Shown here: one piece after another, positions 20,066 to 31,280 of the stretch | How positions within the stretch are numbered: position 1 is the first letter of the stretch | How the letters are laid out: each line of letters opens with the position of its first letter | Assembly (NCBI GenBank): GCA_023935145.1 | Contig: CM043699.1 | Location: 63,704,638 to 63,768,637 of the forward strand | Direction of reading: 5' to 3' | Source of the DNA: Bretschneidera sinensis | Taxonomy: Eukaryota; Streptophyta; Magnoliopsida; Brassicales; Akaniaceae | DNA length: 64,000 nucleotides | The notes under the pieces: model-generated | Databases searched by the model: none | Told to the model about the DNA's origin: nothing | Seen by the model: only the letters and a program-made list of their open reading frames with translations | Position numbers and translations under genes: made by a program

Positions 20066-21107
20066 CGCCAAACAACGGCGAGGCTTCATCTTCAACCTTA
20101 GCTGAAGATTCTAGCCACTCATAACTATGAAATTACAATTCATAATAAAAGTGCTAAACATTAAACTAAAACAACTAAATAAAAAGAAATAAATAACTTT
20201 ACATGGGAGAAATTCCACTCGCTGATGGGCGGCGCTTCTCCTTGTGGTAGCAAAGCCTTCGGGATCCATTAGAATGCTAGCAGACGTCCACCGATTAACA
20301 TCAAAGTGGCCCAGGAATTGTACATTAAAGATGAAGTGAAGAAGGGCTTATATAGGGAAATATCACAAGTGCAATATGCTTCCAATCCGATGTGGGATAC
20401 TGTAGATTTCAACTTTTGCTCTTTGACATTTGTTTACTAAAAATGCCATAACTTTCTCTAGAAAAATCATTTTATTGATCCGTAAAATTTCCCAGAAAAT
20501 AGACATCCGGATCTTTCCAAGAATATATGGCTCATCTCCTGGTTCTTCCTGAATCAATACAGTTAAATCCTCGAAAATGGCTGATCTGTCACGCTGAAAT
20601 CATGCACAGCCTGACCTTTGTATACTAAAACTGCCATAAATTTCTCTAGAAAAATCATTTTATTGATCTGTAAAATTTCCCAGAAAATAGACATCCAGAT
20701 CTTTCCAGGCATATATGGCTCATCTCCTGGTTCTTCCTGAATCAATACAGTTAAATCCTCGAAAATGGCTGATCTGTCACGCTGAAATCATGCATAGCCT
20801 GGCCTTTGTCTACTAAAACTGCCATAACTTTCTCTAGAAAAATCATTTTATTGATCTGTAAAATTCCCCAGAAAATAAACATCCGGATATTTCCAAGACT
20901 ATATGGTTCATCTCCTGGTTCTTCCTGAATCAATACAGTTAAATCCTTGAAAATGGCTGATCTGTACGAGCAATTCTGACAATTTAGTGAAACTCCTTTT
21001 CAACCTTATAAACCTGTAAAACAACGAAAAACAACTCAAAGTAATGAATTCTTAAGCTAACAAATGTAAATTAAGGGGCCAAAATATACAACATTTTTCA
21101 CTCATCA
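20066..21107 (-). repeat. Athila family-A LTR, 5' part, minus strand
   Basis: Runs on the minus strand from the LTR start TGATGAG (21101-21107) through a TATA region (near 20346) to GCCTCGCCGTTG. It contains three 188-bp tandem units (about 20380-20960). It forms an inverted pair with 19373-20056, joined through CGCC. Confidence 0.85.
20380..20960 (-). repeat. 188-bp tandem module, three copies
   Basis: Three units with a 188-bp period; each reads on the minus strand 'MIQEEPGDEPY..GKIRMSIFW'. The same unit occurs in the LTRs at 36285-36640, 40975-41300, 43988-44345 and 52709-53270. The open frame is probably incidental. Confidence 0.85.
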
Positions 21108-21119
21108 ATTACACTCTTT

Positions 21120-21800
21120 TTCGAGTTTTTGGCTGTTTAGCATTTGTTTCCACCTTAGCTGCTCATCGAACCATGTTCCAACCTCGTGCTCGAGTTTGTG
21201 CTTTCCTTGGTTATCTGCCTAGTGTGAAAGATTATAAGTTCTATGATGTGGAGACCAAATAAGTTTTTCTTTCACGCGATACAGTGTTTCATGAGGAAGT
21301 GTTCCTTTTCATGCTATTACTAGTTCAGATCAAGTTACTGATCTGTTTCCAGATTTGGTTCTGCCACATTCTTCATTACAGGTTCATTTTATTCCAGATC
21401 TTGCTTCTTCACATGTTCATGATCCACCTGTTACTTTTGGTGTTCCAGCTGATCTACCCATTGATCGTCCTGATTATAATTCTCCAACTATTTCTTCATC
21501 GGGTCCATCTCCCTCTAGTGTTGCTTCTACTTCAGCAGCTAATATTCTTGTAGATGATATTCCAGCAATTGCTCATTCTCCATATGGTGGTGTTGTTCTT
21601 CGAAAATCTACTAGAATGATTCATCACCCTAATTACTTGAAGGATTATCATTGCAATTTACTTGCTGGCTCTTCTACTCATGCTTCCACTTCTGCATCTT
21701 ACCCAATCTCTAACTACATCTCTTATCATGGCCTTTCTGATTCACACAAGCAGTTTGTGCTCAGTGTATCCTCTCAGGTTGAGCCTCAATACTATCACCA
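21120..21800 (+). pseudogene. Copia integrase C-terminal region
   Basis: Begins inside integrase: '[20 protein letters not shown]' and '[19 protein letters not shown]' are the conserved block after the DDE core. A stop lies at about 21260 and a frameshift near 21305. The Ser/Pro-rich spacer and 'LRKSTRMIHHPNYLKDY' that normally precede reverse transcriptase follow. Confidence 0.75.
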
Positions 21801-21811
21801 AGCAATGAAGT

Positions 21812-22800
21812 TTCCTGAATGGAGATTGGCTATGCATGAAGAGTTGAAAGCTATGGAAGCAAATAACACCTGGACCGTCACTCCTCTTCCTCATGACAAG
21901 CATACCATTGGATTCAAATGGATTTATAAGATCAAGCTTAAATCAGATGGATCTATTGAGTGACGTAAGGCTCGTTTGGTAGCTAAAGGCTATATATAAC
22001 AAGAAGGTTTGGACTTTTTTGAAACCTTTTCTCCAGTGGCAAAATTAGTGACTGTGAAGGTTCTTCTTGCACTTGCTGCCTCACATAATTGGCATCTAGC
22101 TCAACTCGATGTCAACAACGCCTTTTTAAATGGCGATCTTTTTGAAGAAGTCTATATGGATCTCCTTCTCAGCTATCTTCGATAGGGAGAGTCCTCTCCA
22201 TCTCAAAGCAAACTCGTATACAAGCTTCACAAGTCAATCTATGGTCTCAAGCAAGCTTCGAGACAATGGTATTCAAAATTTTCTCAAGCTTTGCTCAAGT
22301 TTGGCTTTCTTTAGTCAAAATCTGACTACTCTCTCTTCATAAAAGGTTATAGATCCTCTTTTGCTGCTCTTCTAGTCTATGTGCATGATATCATCCTTAC
22401 TAGTCCTTCATCTCAAGCTATTGATGAGCTCAAACAGTTTCTGCATACACAGTTTAAGCTCAAGGATCTTGGTTGTCTCAAGTACTTCCTTAGTCTTGAG
22501 ATTGCTAAGTCCAAGCAAGGTATTGTGCTTTCTCAACGCCATTACACCTTACAATTGCTTGAGGACACAGGTTACTTGGCTTGTAAACCAACTGCTATTC
22601 CAATGGATCCAAAACTTCGTTTAACTGCCACTGAAGGTGAACTGCTTCCTGATATAACATACTATCGACGGCTTGTTGGGAAACTTCTTTATCTCACTTT
22701 ATCTCACCCAGATATTACTTTTGCAATTCACAAGCTCACTCAATTCTTGGCTCAACCTCGAATTCCTCATCTCAAGGCAGTGCATCACCTGCTTCGTTAT
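21812..22800 (+). pseudogene. Copia reverse transcriptase (stops)
   Basis: Full-length reverse transcriptase in outline: 'WRLAMHEELKAMEANNTW', 'GFKWIYKIK', 'ARLVAKGY', 'ETFSPVAKL', '[13 protein letters not shown]', '[11 protein letters not shown]'. Stops occur at 21961, 21998 and 22184, with a few more downstream. The catalytic YVDD box is YVHD, so activity is lost. Unlike e1 and e2, this copy keeps the region between FSPVAK and the catalytic box, which shows what those lack. Confidence 0.85.
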
Positions 22801-22879
22801 CTCAAGAAAAGTCCTGGTCAAGGGTTGCTGTTTTCTTCTAATTCTTCCTTACAGTTAAGAGCTTACTTTGATGCTTTTG

Positions 22880-23316
22880 TTCCAGTTCATTTGAAAGCAT
22901 TCTCTGATGCTGATTGGGGATCATGCTCTGATTCTCGACGCTCCATTACAGGTTTTTGCATCTTTATTGGAGACTCTTTAGTCTCTTGGAAGGCCAAAAA
23001 GCAGACCACCATCTCTCAATCCTCAGCTGAAGCTGAGTATAGAGCCCTTTCCTCTACTGCCAGTGAGCTTATCTGGTTGCAGCAACTTTTTAAAGATTTT
23101 CAAGTCAAGGTTGTTTCTCCTATTTTGCTATATTGTGATAATCAAGCTGCGATACATATTGCCTCTAATCCAACCTTTCATGAACGAACTAAGCATATCG
23201 AGATAGACTGCCATTTTGTTCATGAAAGAGTTGCTTCAGAAGTTATCAAATTGCTGCCCATTAGATCTCAATACCAATTGACTGACATGTTTACTAAACC
23301 CCTCCCATCTACTTAG
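22880..23316 (+). pseudogene. Copia RNase H
   Basis: Well-preserved RNase H with its acidic residues in 'FSDADWGSC', 'SSAEAEYRAL' and 'YCDNQAAIH', and the terminal 'HERTKHIEIDCHFVHE' block. It ends at TAG 23314-23316, before the polypurine tract. It has no break of its own, but the polyprotein upstream is broken. Confidence 0.85.
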
Positions 23317-23590
23317 CTTTTTCCTTTGTTGTCCAAGATGGCTGTAAAGGAAATTTACAAGCCACCTTGAGGGGGAGTATTAGGGTGTAAATATTGTAAA
23401 TAATGATTAGTTGTTAATCTGCAGATTAGTTAGTTAGTTAGCTTTCTAATTACGCTTTCTGTTATAACTAATTCATTGTGATAGTGGCTATTTATATAGC
23501 TGGCTTCTGTATTGTTATAAAAGAATGAACAGAGATCATTTCTCCTCCTCTCTCTTCTTCTTAGCTCTTCTTCTTCTCGAACTTAATACT

Positions 23591-23844
23591 AAACTCACAA
23601 GTCTATGCAAGAAAAATGGCAAGCTCTCTAGTCCTGTGACTTAAGACTGGTGGCTCTGCAGAATTGATCTATTCACTACTGGACCGATCTAATATCTGAG
23701 GATCTTTCCAGATGGCACAACTTACGAAAACATGGATTACGAAGAGTGATTCTATTTCAACATCTCTCCACCCACTCCTTCCTTTTTCAAGAAAAAGAAA
23801 AGGATAATCATTAGAATTTTTTTATAACAAAAAGCATGATTTTA
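23591..23844. other. Spacer between Copia and Gypsy elements
   Basis: No feature recognised. A/T-rich, ending in the target duplication TTTTA (23840-23844) of the next element. Confidence 0.5.
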
Positions 23845-24270
23845 TAACGTAGTGGAAGACTTGAGTTTAACCTTAGCACACCAAGGAGGAAAGAAGAACA
23901 TCGTCTTCAACCCTTGTCTTCTGGGTGCACCCTAGAATAGAGAAGAAAACAACGTTTCTTACCCAAAAATAGAACACCAACTCGCAAGTTGCAAAGATAA
24001 CAGTTCGTAGAGTTTTGAGTAAAATTTTCTTAATAATTCTATTGATCAAAGTTTTGAAAAAAATACAATAATGGGATCACCTATATATAGTGATAGGAAA
24101 TCTTATTCTTTGTAAAAGAAGTAAATCTAGTCCTTGTAAAAAAATAAACATAATCCTCGTTGAGAAAGGAAACCTAATCCTAATAAAGAAAATAGTTTTA
24201 GAGAAATTAAAGTTAATCCTAATAAGAAAAGGAAAACAAAATAAAATACTAATTATTATGTCCTACATCA
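23845..24270 (-). repeat. 3' LTR of Gypsy C
   Basis: Starts TAACGTAG (TG mutated), ends CTACATCA; pairs with 28826-29251. Confidence 0.88.
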
Positions 24271-24699
24271 GTCTCCCCTTCTTGAAAACAACTCGTCCTC
24301 GAGTTAGGTTCTATCCCCTTTTGGTGGAAAATATTCAAAAATATCTGCCAGATTGAATGTCGAAGAAATTGCTAGGTCCTCCGGAAGATCAAAAACATAG
24401 GCATTATCATTTATCTTCTTGAGAACTTTGCAAAGTCCAAACTTCTTGTTTCGTAGTTTTCCCGATGTTCCAGTCGGCAGTCACCCCTTGCGTAGATACA
24501 CCATCACAAGATCTTATTCTCGTAAAACCTTTGATCTCTGACCCTTATCTGCCTTCTCCTTATACTTAGCATAAGTATCCTCAAGATACTGACGAACCTC
24601 TTCATGAGTTGTCTTCACCCGTTCGGCCAAGTGCTCGGCTGCTATACTGGCCCCAAGTAACTTGGGCAGATTTGCTAAGTCTATAGCAAGCTTCAGAGT

Positions 24700-25438
24700 T
24701 CTTCAATATACGACCTCGAACGGTATCTTTCCAGTAGACCTATTCACCATATTATTATAGGTAAACTTGGCCTGAGCTAGACAGGTCCCACTACTTCGAC
24801 TTATCTCTTGCAATACAACGAAGCAAGTTGTCTAATTTGCAATTCACAACCTCAGTTTTTTCGTCTGTCTGCGGATGGCTAGTGCTACTGAAATTTAAGG
24901 CTGTGTCAAACCTCCTCCATAAAGTTCTCCAAAAGTGGGATAAAAACTTGGTGTCTCGATCAAAAGTAATCGAGTTTGGCACCCCATGCAATCTTACCAC
25001 TTCTCGGAAGAATAGGTTGGTTACTTGGACATCATCAAAAGTTTTCCTATAAGAAATAAAATGAGCCATCTTGGAGAACATGTCCACTACCACCATAATA
25101 GAGTCAGCTTCTCGTTGGGTTCTTGGAAGTCCTAACACAAAATCTATGGACACATCATCCCATGGTACCTCGGGTATCGGTAAAGGCATGTATAGGCCAG
25201 TTTTTTGCGTTTGCCCCTTAGCTACTTGACATACTTGGCATCTCCTCACAACATTTCTAATGTCCTTCTTCAGTTGCAGCCAATAATATCGATCCTTCCC
25301 CAATGCAATGGTCTCGTCTCTCCCAAGATGTCCACATAAACCTCCACCATGCAGCTCTCGGATGACTTGCTCCCAAAGAGAACGTCTTGGAATGCAACGT
25401 TGTTTTTTTCGGAAGAGATATCCCTCCTGGATATGCAT
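24700..25438 (-). pseudogene. Gypsy C integrase
   Basis: The zinc-binding H2C2 domain ('HGGGLCGHLG', 'CQVCQVAKG') is followed by the catalytic core with 'SIDFVLGLP', 'VVVDMFSKMAHF', 'FDRDTKFLSHFW' and 'HPQTDEKTEVVN'. The first DDE positions are recognisable. The frame breaks near 24791 and continues brokenly to about 24290 with the usual Gypsy tail ('VYLRKG', '[17 protein letters not shown]'). Confidence 0.82.
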
Positions 25439-25459
25439 CTCAGTTATAGATGTCCTGGA

Positions 25460-26660
25460 TTTGCAATGATCCTAGTGCTCTCCAAAATCCTCATCTATTT
25501 CATATAACTCATTGAGGAACTCAAATCCTGATACTGCAGCTTGTAAACTTACCAATAGTGTAGCTCGGCGGCTTAATGCATCAACGACTCGGTTCAGCTT
25601 CCCTGATTTATATTTAAAGGAGAAAGTAAATCATTGAATGTAAGATATCCACTGGGTGTGCATTCAATTCAAATTCTTCTTACTGTTGATAAACTTCAAA
25701 GCTTGATGGTCAGTGTAAATGATGAACTCTCGCTGAGTAAGGTAGTGCTCCCATACCTTCAATGTTCTCATATTTCTTTCTTGTCTCTCCGATCTTCTTA
25801 TTAAAAAATTCAATGGGCTTTCCTTCTTGAGTCAATACAGCTCCAATCCCTATAATTGACGCATCACACTCAACCTCAAATAATTTGTCGAAGTTAGGTA
25901 GAGCTAGTACCGGTGCTGTACATAGTGTCTCTTTGATTAGTTCGAAACTCTTCTCGGCTTCTTCACCCCAATAGAAACCACCTTTCTTCATGCACTCGAT
26001 AATAGGGGCTACTATGCTGTTAATATTTTGAATGAACCTCTGATAGAAGGTTTCTAATCCGTGAAAGCTTCTGACCGCCCCGACAGTCTTCGGTGTGGGC
26101 CATTCTCGAATTGCTCTCACCTTGTCCTCATCAACCCGAATCCCATATGAACTGACTATAAATCCAAGAAAGAGTAGTTGGTCTATCATAAAGGTGCACT
26201 TCTTCAAGTTGATAAAGAGCTTATGTTCATGAAAGGTCTCCATTACCTGCCTTACATGACTCATATGGTCTCTCGGGTTACGACTGTAGATAAGAATGTC
26301 ATCGAAATAAACTACAACGAATTTACCGATGAAGGGTTTCAATACCTGGTGCATAACTCACATGAATGTACTTGATACATTTGAAAGTCCGAATGACATC
26401 ACCATCCACTCGTAGAGTCCTTTTTTAGTCTTGAATGCAGTCTTTCATTCATCTCCCAGTCGGATACGTATCTGATGATAACAGCTGCTCAAATCGATCT
26501 TCAAAAATATCTCAGCTCTTGTTAGTATATCAAACATATCACCTATCCAAGGAATAGAGAACCTGTACTTCACTATGATCTTGTTACTAGCTCATTTGTC
26601 CTCACACATCCGCCAACTACCATCTTTCTTTAGTACAAGCAAAGTTGGTACGACACATGG
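25460..26660 (-). pseudogene. Gypsy C reverse transcriptase and RNase H
   Basis: Reverse transcriptase is recognisable from 'VLKKDGSWRMC' (near 26630) through 'FLKIDLSSCYHQIRI' and the catalytic '[11 protein letters not shown]' to '[11 protein letters not shown]'. RNase H follows with '[20 protein letters not shown]'. At least four stops lie in the N-terminal half and a frameshift lies near 25730, so it is inactive. Confidence 0.82.
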
Positions 26661-26899
26661 ACTTATACTCCCCTACAAGTGTCCCTATTGCATTAGTCCC
26701 TCTATTTATTCTTTTAGGATCTCATTCTCCTTAAGACTTATCCAATAATGTGGAAGGTTGGGTAGACTAGCTCCAGGAACTAGGTCAATACAATGTTGGA
26801 TGTCTCTCATGGGCGGGAGTCCGTTCGGCATCTCCTAGGGGATAATGTCTGAAACTCTTCTAGCATCTCTTGTACTGGCTCGGGAATGGTTTGTCACAT

Positions 26900-27590
26900 A
26901 GGCACAATGGCTCCCTTAGCTACCAATGCAATGATCTCTTAGGATTTTTTGACCTCTTCTAGAAACTTAGCCCCTCGATCAACAAAACCTGCTTCTTCTC
27001 GGTTCAGGTAGGTGCCCCAACTGAGTCTTTTTTTAATGGTCTAAATATTATCTTTCGACCCTCCTAGAAGAAAATATAGATATTGTCACGGCCTTTGTGT
27101 TGGGCATCCATGTTGAATTGCCATGGTCTCCCTAAAATTATGTGACAAACATCCATCTCAACAATATCATAAAGAATGGAATCTGAATAATGTTTATCAA
27201 TTGAGAAGGTGAACCGACACTACTCGGTAACTAGTGTCTCGATACCCTGCTTGATCCATCCAATCTTGTAATGTGCTGGGCGCTTCTCGATTTTTAGGCC
27301 TAACTTTGTCACCATCACTCGGGATACTATATTCTCTCTACTGGCCCCATCAATGATCACATCACATATTCGCTGGTTGACAGTGCATCTTGTGCGAAAG
27401 ATATTGTGCCTCTATGATTGGTCTTAATGTCTCAAGGATAGGAGTACTTGTTGGATAACCAAGGACTGGGAAAAGAGAGCTCATTCATTTGCGTTGGCTA
27501 CTGTTTCCTGGTACTCGGATATCTCTTCCCGAAGAGCATCTTCCTCTTCAAACTTCTTATACTCTGCCACCTCACCAGTCTCGGTGTCAA
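26900..27590 (-). pseudogene. Gypsy C protease region (degraded)
   Basis: This interval lies between the gag knuckle and reverse transcriptase. The minus strand shows short Gypsy protease-linker segments (for example 'IDGASRENIVSRVMVTKL' near 27310-27360) with many breaks. The catalytic triad could not be placed with certainty. Confidence 0.45.
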
Positions 27591-27599
27591 TGTAATTCA

Positions 27600-28795
27600 T
27601 CATCTTTCTTCTCGAGCATTGACTGGATCTATGCCCCGATTGGTTACACTTGAAACACCTGTCTGGCCCGGGTCGTTCATAATGGTTTTTGAAGGGGGTA
27701 TGGTCCCTGACTGTCTCGGTCTACTAGTGCTGCCACCGGTTGCTTTCCATCTCGAGTCTATGGATTGAGTGGTGGTATCGAGAATGACCATTGGTTGCTT
27801 TCCCCGAGACTGTATAGATTGAATCACTCGGGTTTTGCTGCCAGGTTGAAGCTCTTAGATGCTCTAACTGTTTCTCTGCTCGGGTGGCTAGGCTAACAGC
27901 TTTAGTAAGAGTGAAGACATGTTGCATAGACACCTTATCTTGGATTTCCATATGCAACCCACCAATAAACCTAGCCACTTGTTGGGCTTCGGTCTCCATA
28001 AGATCATTCATGGCTGACAGTCTATAAAACTCATCAACATATACTTGGACTATACAGATCCCTTGGCAACACTCTCGATACTGGTGGAACAATCGTTGCT
28101 CAAAGTCGCGTGGTAGAAACTGAGTCCTTTCCCCTGCTGGGATCGAAAAACTTGCAACTGTTCCCACCAAGCGGATGCTCCTACCTTGAACTTATAAGCC
28201 ACTAACTTGACCTTTCGTTCCTCAGGAATACTTATGTATTCGAAGAACCTCTCTACCTCCGTTACCCAATCTAAGAAATCTTCAATGTGAAGATTTCCAT
28301 TGAACGAAGACAAGTCTATCTTCATCCAATATTCCCTAGAATCATCTCTACCATAATCCTGACTCCTAGGGTGCTCTTCATAGGCATCCTAATAGCCACC
28401 ATCATAGGTGTTACCTATATAACCAGTGCCTTTGCACCTATGGCTTCTATACCTTGTGTCACTTCTAACGCCTATTTGTCCTCCCCCTCTCGAATCTGCA
28501 TCCTAGTCCCTACCAAAGACTCCATCAGCGTAATCTTCATCATCACCATTGTCATCATGGCTGGATTTCCTCGGGGCCTAGGCTAAAATCGGTGGGCTGG
28601 CCTTACTCGGATTCCATAGTTATTCCGAGCATCATAGTCCCAGTGATGTTGATTGAACCCAAGCTATATCTGCTCCAAAGTCTCTTGCAACCATTGAACA
28701 TACTGCTGGAGATTCTGGAACTCGACTCTCGAAGGAGCTTTCCTATCACGAACGTCATCACTACGCGGGTTGTCCCCATTATGTTGGTCCGCCAT
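27600..28795 (-). pseudogene. Gypsy C gag (broken)
   Basis: Starts at ATG 28795 ('MADQHNGDNPRSDDVRDRK'). After stops and frameshifts it shows the gag core 'MKIDLSSFNGNLHIEDFLDW' and 'WWEQLQ' near 28325-28130. It ends with an intact CCHC knuckle 'CFKCNQSGHRSSQC' at about 27612-27660. Confidence 0.78.
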
Positions 28796-28825
28796 GATTA
28801 GGATAAAACCTACTCTAATACCAAC

Positions 28826-29251
28826 TGACATAGCGGAAGACTTGAGTTTAACCTTAGCGCACCAAGGAGGAAAGAAGAACAGTGTCTTCAACCCTTTTCT
28901 TCTGGGTGCATCCTAGAATGGAGAAGAAAACAACGTTTCTTACCCAAAGATAGAACACCAACCCGCAGGTTACAAAGATAACACTTCGCAAAGTTTTGAG
29001 AGAAATTCTCTTAATAATTCTATTGATCAAAGTTTTAAAAAAATACAATAATGGGATCACCTATTTATAGTGATAGGAAAATCCTATTCCTTATAAAAGA
29101 AGTAAATCTAGTCCTAGTAGAAAAGTAAACATAATCATTGTTGAGAAAGGAAACCTAATCCTAATAAAGAAAATTGTTTTAAAAAAATTAAAGTTAATCC
29201 TAATAAGGAAAGGAAAACAAAATAATATACTAATTATTATGTCCTACATCA
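28826..29251 (-). repeat. 5' LTR of Gypsy C
   Basis: Starts TGACATAG and ends CTACATCA; the same length as 23845-24270. The target duplication TTTTA follows. Confidence 0.9.
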
Positions 29252-29256
29252 TTTTA

Positions 29257-29530
29257 TATCATGTTTTATGATAAAAATGTTAAGAAGTGTGTTTTCTAAA
29301 AATAAAAAAAAAACATATGCTTAAGATAACTGTGTTTCAAACTCACACCTTTCCCTTTTTTTTATTTTTGGGAACCCTCCCCCCCCCCCCCTCTCCCACT
29401 CCCTCAAAATGGGGATGAGGGGGGTCAAGTTTAACCATGGGGTGGATCATGCACCACATAAGGGTGTGAAATCAAATACAAGCCAAAGTTTCCAAAATAG
29501 ATATGCTATATTTGTGGTAGTGTAATTCAA
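29257..29530. other. Spacer with C-rich run
   Basis: No gene is seen. It has A-rich runs and a run of about 13 C near 29380, then a G-rich stretch. It separates Gypsy C from the poly-T end of the LINE. Confidence 0.5.
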
Positions 29531-29800
29531 CATTTTTTTTTTTTTGAAAACCTCGAGAGAAATTTATTGATTATGAAAAAAAATACACATAGATGGGGAG
29601 ACAATAAGGACCATCCCCAAACATGCTTGGAGGTCCTTAAGCCTAACCCTAAACAAGAGAGATACAATAGACTATGCTTTTCGATAGATATACAACTGAG
29701 AGTAATCAAAATATATAGCAGCTAAACTAGAGGGAGGTAACTCATTAGTACTCAAAATTTTTATTAGTACCATTAATAGGACCATATTTAGCGAGAGAGT
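29531..29800 (-). mobile_element. LINE 3' end with poly(A) (nest base, left part)
   Basis: A run of 14 T at about 29531-29544 is the poly(A) tail of a minus-strand LINE whose 3' untranslated region occupies the following bases. It joins 53502-55050 across the Athila B insertion; the duplication AGAGT (29796-29800 and 53502-53506) marks the join. Confidence 0.75.
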
Positions 29801-29976
29801 TGATAACACTCAAACTAACACACGATTATTGTGTATAGCTAAGGTGTTGATCCCACGAGAAAAGCGAACTACAAGAAAAAGTATAAACCTTAACACTAAA
29901 CGATAAAGTTCAAATAAGAAAATCTGAGTTTTACGAATGAAATTAAATAAGAGAGTTATGAAAATATGATGAAAAA
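29801..29976 (-). repeat. 3' LTR of Athila B, left piece
   Basis: TGATAACACT start, matching 51669 onward; interrupted at 29976 by the solo Athila LTR. It continues at 43251. Confidence 0.85.
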
Positions 29977-30176
29977 TGTTGGTAGTTTTAAATTACTTGC
30001 AAGCACACAAGTCGTTTATAATATAGTGTGTACAAGTGCGAGGTCGAATCCACAACGAATTGCGTCGTGAAAATAGATTTTTATCTAAACTAAACCTATT
30101 TTAACCTAGTTCCGAATTTCAAACTGTGTCGTGCAAAGAATATAAACTAAACTAAATTGATTTAAAACAAATGATA

Positions 30177-31198
30177 TGTTGGAAATCACCTTGACAAGAT
30201 GCCTAGGTGGTGATCTTTCAAACACCCAAGTCTAGAATGACTTGTAGAAAGAAATATAGCAATCGAACACAAGAATAGAAAATCAAAGAAAGAAAGAAGA
30301 CAAGCAGTTGTTATCGAGGTTCGGCAATGTGCCTACGTCCCTGTGAGTTCCACCGAACTCTCTACACTAAATCAATGGTTCTTACAAGTTTATAGCAATC
30401 CCCTTCAAGAGACCAAGTTCTTGAAGAAACCAAGAGAAGAAAGAAGAAGATGAGAACTAACAATGCTCCCTATCTAATCTAAACTTTTCTCTCTTTTACA
30501 ACCAGCCTCACTACAAAGAGTGCCTCTTGTGTTTATGTCTCTCACACAATTCTCTCTATGTGTTTACACTTGATCTCACAATGTCACAAACTTGTGTGTT
30601 TCTAATATGTTCTATCTTGTGAAAAATGAGGCTAGGAAACCCCATTTATAGCCATCCACTTCTTGCCTATTCTTGAGATTCAATCTCCACCCTTTGATCA
30701 TGATTACCACTTAATCATGGCCCTCCATAAATTCTAAGTGGTGCTGTGCATTTTAAAATTGCACCCACAAACCTATGAGGAGGTTAAAGCATGCTGTCCA
30801 AGTGTACTTTGTTATGCTTAGCGCCTAGGCACTCAACAGGCAGCGCCATGGAGCTGAGCAGGGCACCTTTGCACACTTTTTGGATGCCATGGTGCTGGTG
30901 GGGAGCACCTAAGCGCTGGTGCCAGTTAGGGAGACTTCATTCTGGGCACCAAGGCACTGGTGGAGGGGCGCCTAGGCGCACACTGATGCTGGCCCTCCAC
31001 ACAGCAGTGCGCACACTTTCTTGATTGTGTGCTGAAGTGCGCACACCAGTGCGCCTGCCCTTATCTTGCTCCAAATTGATGCACACACATGTGTGCAGCC
31101 TTTTAAATTGCTAAAATTTAATCCTCTAACCTTGGTTTAGACTTTAACCATCTTTGAGCCATGTTTGGACATGTTTGAACCTTAGACAAATACCAACA
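30177..31198 (-). repeat. 3' LTR of Copia e2
   Basis: TGTTGG...CCAACA. U3 contains GCGC/GTGC palindromic clusters around 30830-31050. Confidence 0.9.
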
Positions 31199-31280
31199 AT
31201 CTCTACCTTTGTCTAAGTGTTCAAAAACCTGAACCATTGTGCAGAAAGCTTCGGGATCCAAACTCATCTTGAGTCATAAA

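Larger units (their letters stand above)
21108..23590 (+). mobile_element. Copia element, 5'-truncated, with 3' LTR
   Basis: The 3' half of a Copia element: integrase C-terminal region, reverse transcriptase, RNase H, polypurine tract (GAGGGGGAG, 23369-23377) and an LTR of roughly 200-220 bp starting TATTAGGG at 23378. The left half is missing: at 21107/21108 the integrase joins the inverted Athila LTR. The exact right LTR end is uncertain. Confidence 0.8.
23845..29251 (-). mobile_element. Gypsy (chromovirus-like) element C, complete but decayed
   Basis: Minus-strand Ty3/Gypsy element with two 426-bp LTRs (23845-24270 and 28826-29251) and a perfect target duplication TTTTA (23840-23844 and 29252-29256). 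The order gag, protease, reverse transcriptase, RNase H, integrase identifies Gypsy. The primer binding site beside the right LTR (about 28812-28824) reads as a variant of the tRNA-iMet site. I see no chromodomain after integrase. Numerous stops break the polyprotein. Confidence 0.9.

Noticed and set aside
29341..29420. C-rich and G-rich runs as a possible G-quadruplex or gene-edge signal
   Set aside because: A homopolymer run between two transposons with no associated gene; it may also be a sequencing-prone tract.
30791..31024. Frames rich in Cys/Trp/Gly in the e2 LTRs (also 35499-35792)
   Set aside because: Wholly inside LTR U3 on both copies and on both strands; GC-rich palindromes rather than coding sequence.
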